Shown here: one piece after another, positions 5,374-6,964 of the stretch | Numbering within the stretch: the stretch's first letter is position 1 | Layout of the letters: each line of letters starts with the position of its first letter | Assembly: GCA_013044465.1 (NCBI GenBank) | Contig: JABEUL010000138.1 | Coordinates: 1 to 6,964 of the forward strand | Direction: 5' to 3' | Length of the DNA stretch: 6,964 nucleotides | Origin: Acidimicrobiales bacterium | GTDB lineage: Bacteria; Actinomycetota; Acidimicrobiia; Acidimicrobiales; JABEUL01 | Program-made: the position numbers and the translations under genes | The notes under the pieces: generated by a model | The model's input: the letters and a program-made list of their open reading frames with translations, nothing else | Told to the model about the DNA's origin: nothing | Databases searched by the model: none

Positions 5374-5777
5374 CCCACCTCCTCGATACGAGCGTTGTCA
5401 GTCGGCTTGGTAACAGGGAAGTTCGCGCTGTTATCGAGCCTTTGACGGAAGCTGGTCAATTGGCAAGAACGGGCATTACGGACTTGGAGGTAGGATTCGG
5501 AAGTCGAAATGCCCGGGAATGGGATCAAGGCATGACCGATTTGTCGGTGTTCCAACTCATCGAAACGACCGCGAGCCACATGCGACGGGCTCGTCAGGTG
5601 CAGCGCCTTCTTGCATCCCGCAGCCAACGAGGGCGAAAGGTTCCAGATCTCCTTATAGCGGCAGCGGCTGAAGAAGCAGGGCTCACGCTTTTGCATTACG
5701 ATGGCGATTTCGACTTGATCGCGAGTGTCACCGGGCAGAACTGCACTTGGGTTGTGGCAGCCGGAAGCATTGACTGA
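5364..5777 (+). CDS. vapC: VapC-family PIN-domain ribonuclease toxin
   Basis: A 137-residue PIN domain, about the usual VapC length. The acidic metal-binding residues are all present: Asp8 (LLDTSVVSR), Glu42 (ITDLEVGFG), Asp95 (VPDLLIAAAA) and Asp113/Asp116 (HYDGDFD). The enzyme is therefore likely to be active, a Mg-dependent RNase that cleaves tRNA or rRNA when VapB is degraded. The particular RNA target cannot be read from sequence. The start is GTG at 5364-5366, overlapping the end of vapB by 10 bases, which ensures that antitoxin is made first. No defect is visible. It lies between the two copies of a large direct repeat, so deletion by recombination would remove it and should be selected against. 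Confidence 0.92.
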   Translation: MALTHLLDTSVVSRLGNREVRAVIEPLTEAGQLARTGITDLEVGFGSRNAREWDQGMTDLSVFQLIETTASHMRRARQVQRLLASRSQRGRKVPDLLIAAAAEEAGLTLLHYDGDFDLIASVTGQNCTWVVAAGSID

Positions 5778-5991
5778 CCGTTACATCGAGTAGTCCCACG
5801 CGAGCGCCTGATCGAGGCAAAGGTGCGAGCGATCAAGGACGCGTCAACGATTCGGCTGTTTCATAACTCGACGAGACTGAACTCTGATATTCCACCCGTT
5901 GTGAAACTTGTCGCCCAACCACTTAAGAATCCTCACTGCCACCATCCACACTTAGAATCGTTATCCATAGCTTTCGCCACCCAGTAGTAAT
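5778..5991. other. Region between vapC and the truncated toxin tip
   Basis: No recognised gene. The vapC frame stays open for 69 codons past its TGA up to a TAG at 5985-5987 (containing ERLIEAKVRAIKDASTIR), but it has no ATG and no ribosome site. A random run of this length is not rare enough to call it coding. Confidence 0.35.
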
Positions 5992-6144
5992 TTAGCGACG
6001 GACAACTTTTCCCTGGATGCTTGATCTCGCAGAGTTGGCGTTTGAACACCAGAACCAACAAGACCCCCAGCCAAACATTCCACTCGGATCACTCCTGTTC
6101 ACAGGATCACCTGTAGCATCTGCGGATAGCGTGGCAACTCTAAT
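5992..6144 (-). pseudogene. Truncated orphan RHS tip (linker plus 30 residues)
   Basis: The frame opens after a TGA at 6145-6147, reads the linker LSADATGDPVNRSDPSG, then MFGWGSCWFWCSNANSAR and a short tail to a TAA at 5992-5994. The tip is only about 30 residues, far shorter than other tips here (170-205), and Trp/Cys-rich at first. No immunity gene follows on the same strand: vapBC comes next in the opposite orientation. This looks like a cassette cut off by the event that brought in vapBC and IS sequence. The residues after WCSN may be read from foreign DNA rather than from toxin. Confidence 0.6.
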
Positions 6145-6152
6145 TCATCAAT
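6079..6152 (-). repeat. RHS linker copy 4 with upstream junction
   Basis: Nearly identical to 3101-3174, including the non-RHS TGGCAACTCTAA block (6132-6143) ahead of the linker. It marks the left end of the B copy of the large direct repeat. Confidence 0.9.
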
Positions 6153-6187
6153 TGGACACTTGGCACTTTCGCCAATTATCGGAATCA

Positions 6188-6703
6188 CTATACAAAAGCT
6201 TTTAAAAATTGTTCTCTGCTCGATTCATCATCAATTGTGATGTCTTGCTTAAGATTACTTCGTTTTAAGCTTGCACGTCGATATCCAAATCGGCCTAGAC
6301 CCAACTCACTTGATTTTTCGGAGGTTGTTAGAATATCAACTTTGCGTAGTTTGTTTGAATGATCGTCATATAATGAAAGCCTGAGAGTCCGAACACCGCC
6401 AATACCGTAGTTCTGCAATCGCCGCATATTAACAATCCGATCCACCCTGATACGTTTATGGCGCAATAATGCGCGAAATGTCCACTGGCCATTTTCTGCT
6501 ACCGTTATTGAAAAATATTCAAACAATAAAACTCGAATCGTCAAACTCGATATCGCAGCCAATAATAAGAGCGATGGCAATCGGGCCTGTGGATCATGGG
6601 TCGACAACATAAGCCCACCAACCGTTATTCCTAACACCACAACCAGTGCTCTTAATAAATATGTAGTTGAGAGCAAGCCGTAGCCAATTGTTTTGATCGG
6701 CAT
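6188..6703 (-). CDS. Two-helix membrane protein, candidate immunity B
   Basis: A 171-residue paralogue of the 3207-3734 protein with the same plan: hydrophobic segments at about residues 8-33 and 42-63, then a basic soluble domain (ITVAENGQWTFRALLRH, NMRRLQNYGIGGVR, LGLGRFGYRRA, DITIDDE). The ATG at 6701-6703 is 15 bases after the toxin B stop. Copy A's upstream GTG start is present in the DNA but is followed by a TGA in this copy, so the two proteins have different N-termini. Identity to A is about 70% overall. Most changes fall in the membrane part, plus clusters such as DDHSNK versus DAESKK. The immunity role against toxin B is inferred from position, and different specificity from A is plausible. 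Confidence 0.8.
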   Translation of the reverse strand: MPIKTIGYGLLSTTYLLRALVVVLGITVGGLMLSTHDPQARLPSLLLLAAISSLTIRVLLFEYFSITVAENGQWTFRALLRHKRIRVDRIVNMRRLQNYGIGGVRTLRLSLYDDHSNKLRKVDILTTSEKSSELGLGRFGYRRASLKRSNLKQDITIDDESSREQFLKAFV

Positions 6704-6718
6704 TCAGTCCACGTCAAA

Positions 6719-6964
6719 CTAGCATTTCTTCTTATAGGATGCCGGTAACATCGATTTTCCAGACCTAAACACTCCTGACACGATAGTACCTTTTGCTGAA
6801 GCTAAAACTACCGTTCTAACGAGAGACAAAAACAATTGGAATGCCGGATCATATTCAACCTTTGTATCAAGTAATCCTTGCACGCCCATTTGTCTCACAT
6901 CGGAATTACTGTAGCCGTGGAAGTTGCTATCCGCGAGAACTATGAGTAAGGCATTGTATATTGC
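6719..6964 (-). CDS. Toxin B C-terminal part (continues off right edge)
   Basis: The last 81 residues of a toxin tip homologous to toxin A, in frame to the TAG at 6719-6721. There are 18 base differences from A and no gaps, giving 11 residue changes, including Thr-Ile to Ala-Lys inside the second hydrophobic segment (LASAKGTIVSG) and Ile to Arg in SDVRQMG. The common tail ASYKKKC is retained. The N-terminal part, and perhaps the full RHS gene, lie beyond the window. It is followed after 15 bases by immunity B. Confidence 0.8.
   Translation of the reverse strand, partial: AIYNALLIVLADSNFHGYSNSDVRQMGVQGLLDTKVEYDPAFQLFLSLVRTVVLASAKGTIVSGVFRSGKSMLPASYKKKC

Larger units (their letters stand above)
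6079..6964 (-). repeat. Large direct repeat, copy B (runs off right edge)
   Basis: Partner of 3101-3986. Recombination between the two would fuse toxin B's front to toxin A's tail and remove about 3 kb, including vapBC and the IS remnant. Confidence 0.9.

Noticed and set aside
5151..5696. Minus-strand 181-residue frame opposite vapBC
   Set aside because: It lies wholly over vapBC, whose PIN and VapB motifs are clear. It is rich in Arg, Ser and Pro, as expected of an antisense frame.
5778..5987. 69-codon open continuation of vapC past its TGA
   Set aside because: VapC is already full length at 137 residues, the extension has no start or known motif, and the open length is not unusual enough to infer read-through.
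6017..6205. Plus-strand 62-residue frame
   Set aside because: It is antisense to the conserved linker and the end of immunity B and has no supporting signal.

Overview
The window is an array of orphan polymorphic-toxin (RHS/YD-repeat) C-terminal cassettes and their immunity genes, read on the minus strand from right to left, interrupted by a plus-strand vapBC toxin-antitoxin operon and by IS3-family debris. The anchor is the RHS core end at about 4266-4400 (RYYDPTT...FTSMDP...YATGDPVNRWDPSG). Its last segment, (AD)ATGDPVNxSDPSG, recurs as a linker at 1721-1769, 3101-3174 and 6079-6152, each time followed by an unrelated C-terminal domain. This is the known layout of displaced toxin tips downstream of a full-length RHS gene, which would lie off the right edge.

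Layout in transcription order (right to left): toxin B C-terminus (6719-6964, enters from the edge) and immunity B (6188-6703); a linker with a very short truncated tip (5992-6144); vapBC on the opposite strand (5179-5777) with a GTATATA operator; one end and a broken orfA of an IS6110-like element (4646-4889); RHS core end plus toxin A (3741-4577) and immunity A (3207-3734); linker plus toxin 2 (2483-3166, apparently scrambled by two compensating indels) and immunity 2 (2193-2483, with an in-frame stop codon); linker plus Cys-rich toxin 1 with an 18-bp tandem repeat (1154-1930) and its overlapping lipoprotein partner (375-1166); and a fragment of another IS3-family transposase (1-118).

The A and B modules are a direct repeat (3101-3986 and 6079-6964, offset 2978). 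The linker is almost identical, the toxin tail is about 93% identical in DNA, and the immunity proteins are only about 70% identical, with most differences in the membrane segments. vapBC lies between the repeats, where recombination would delete it. Immunity A and B are two-helix membrane proteins paired with a Gly/Ala-rich, hydrophobic toxin tip, which suggests a membrane-acting toxin. Toxin 1 is paired with a secreted lipoprotein, which suggests a toxin acting outside the cytoplasm.

The host is probably an actinobacterium with a moderate-GC genome. The evidence is the IS6110-like terminal repeat, the lack of Shine-Dalgarno sites, GTG/TTG starts and a possible leaderless vapB. This assignment is inference, and no species can be named. 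The vapBC and IS parts look more GC-rich than the toxin cassettes. No tRNA, rRNA or CRISPR was seen.
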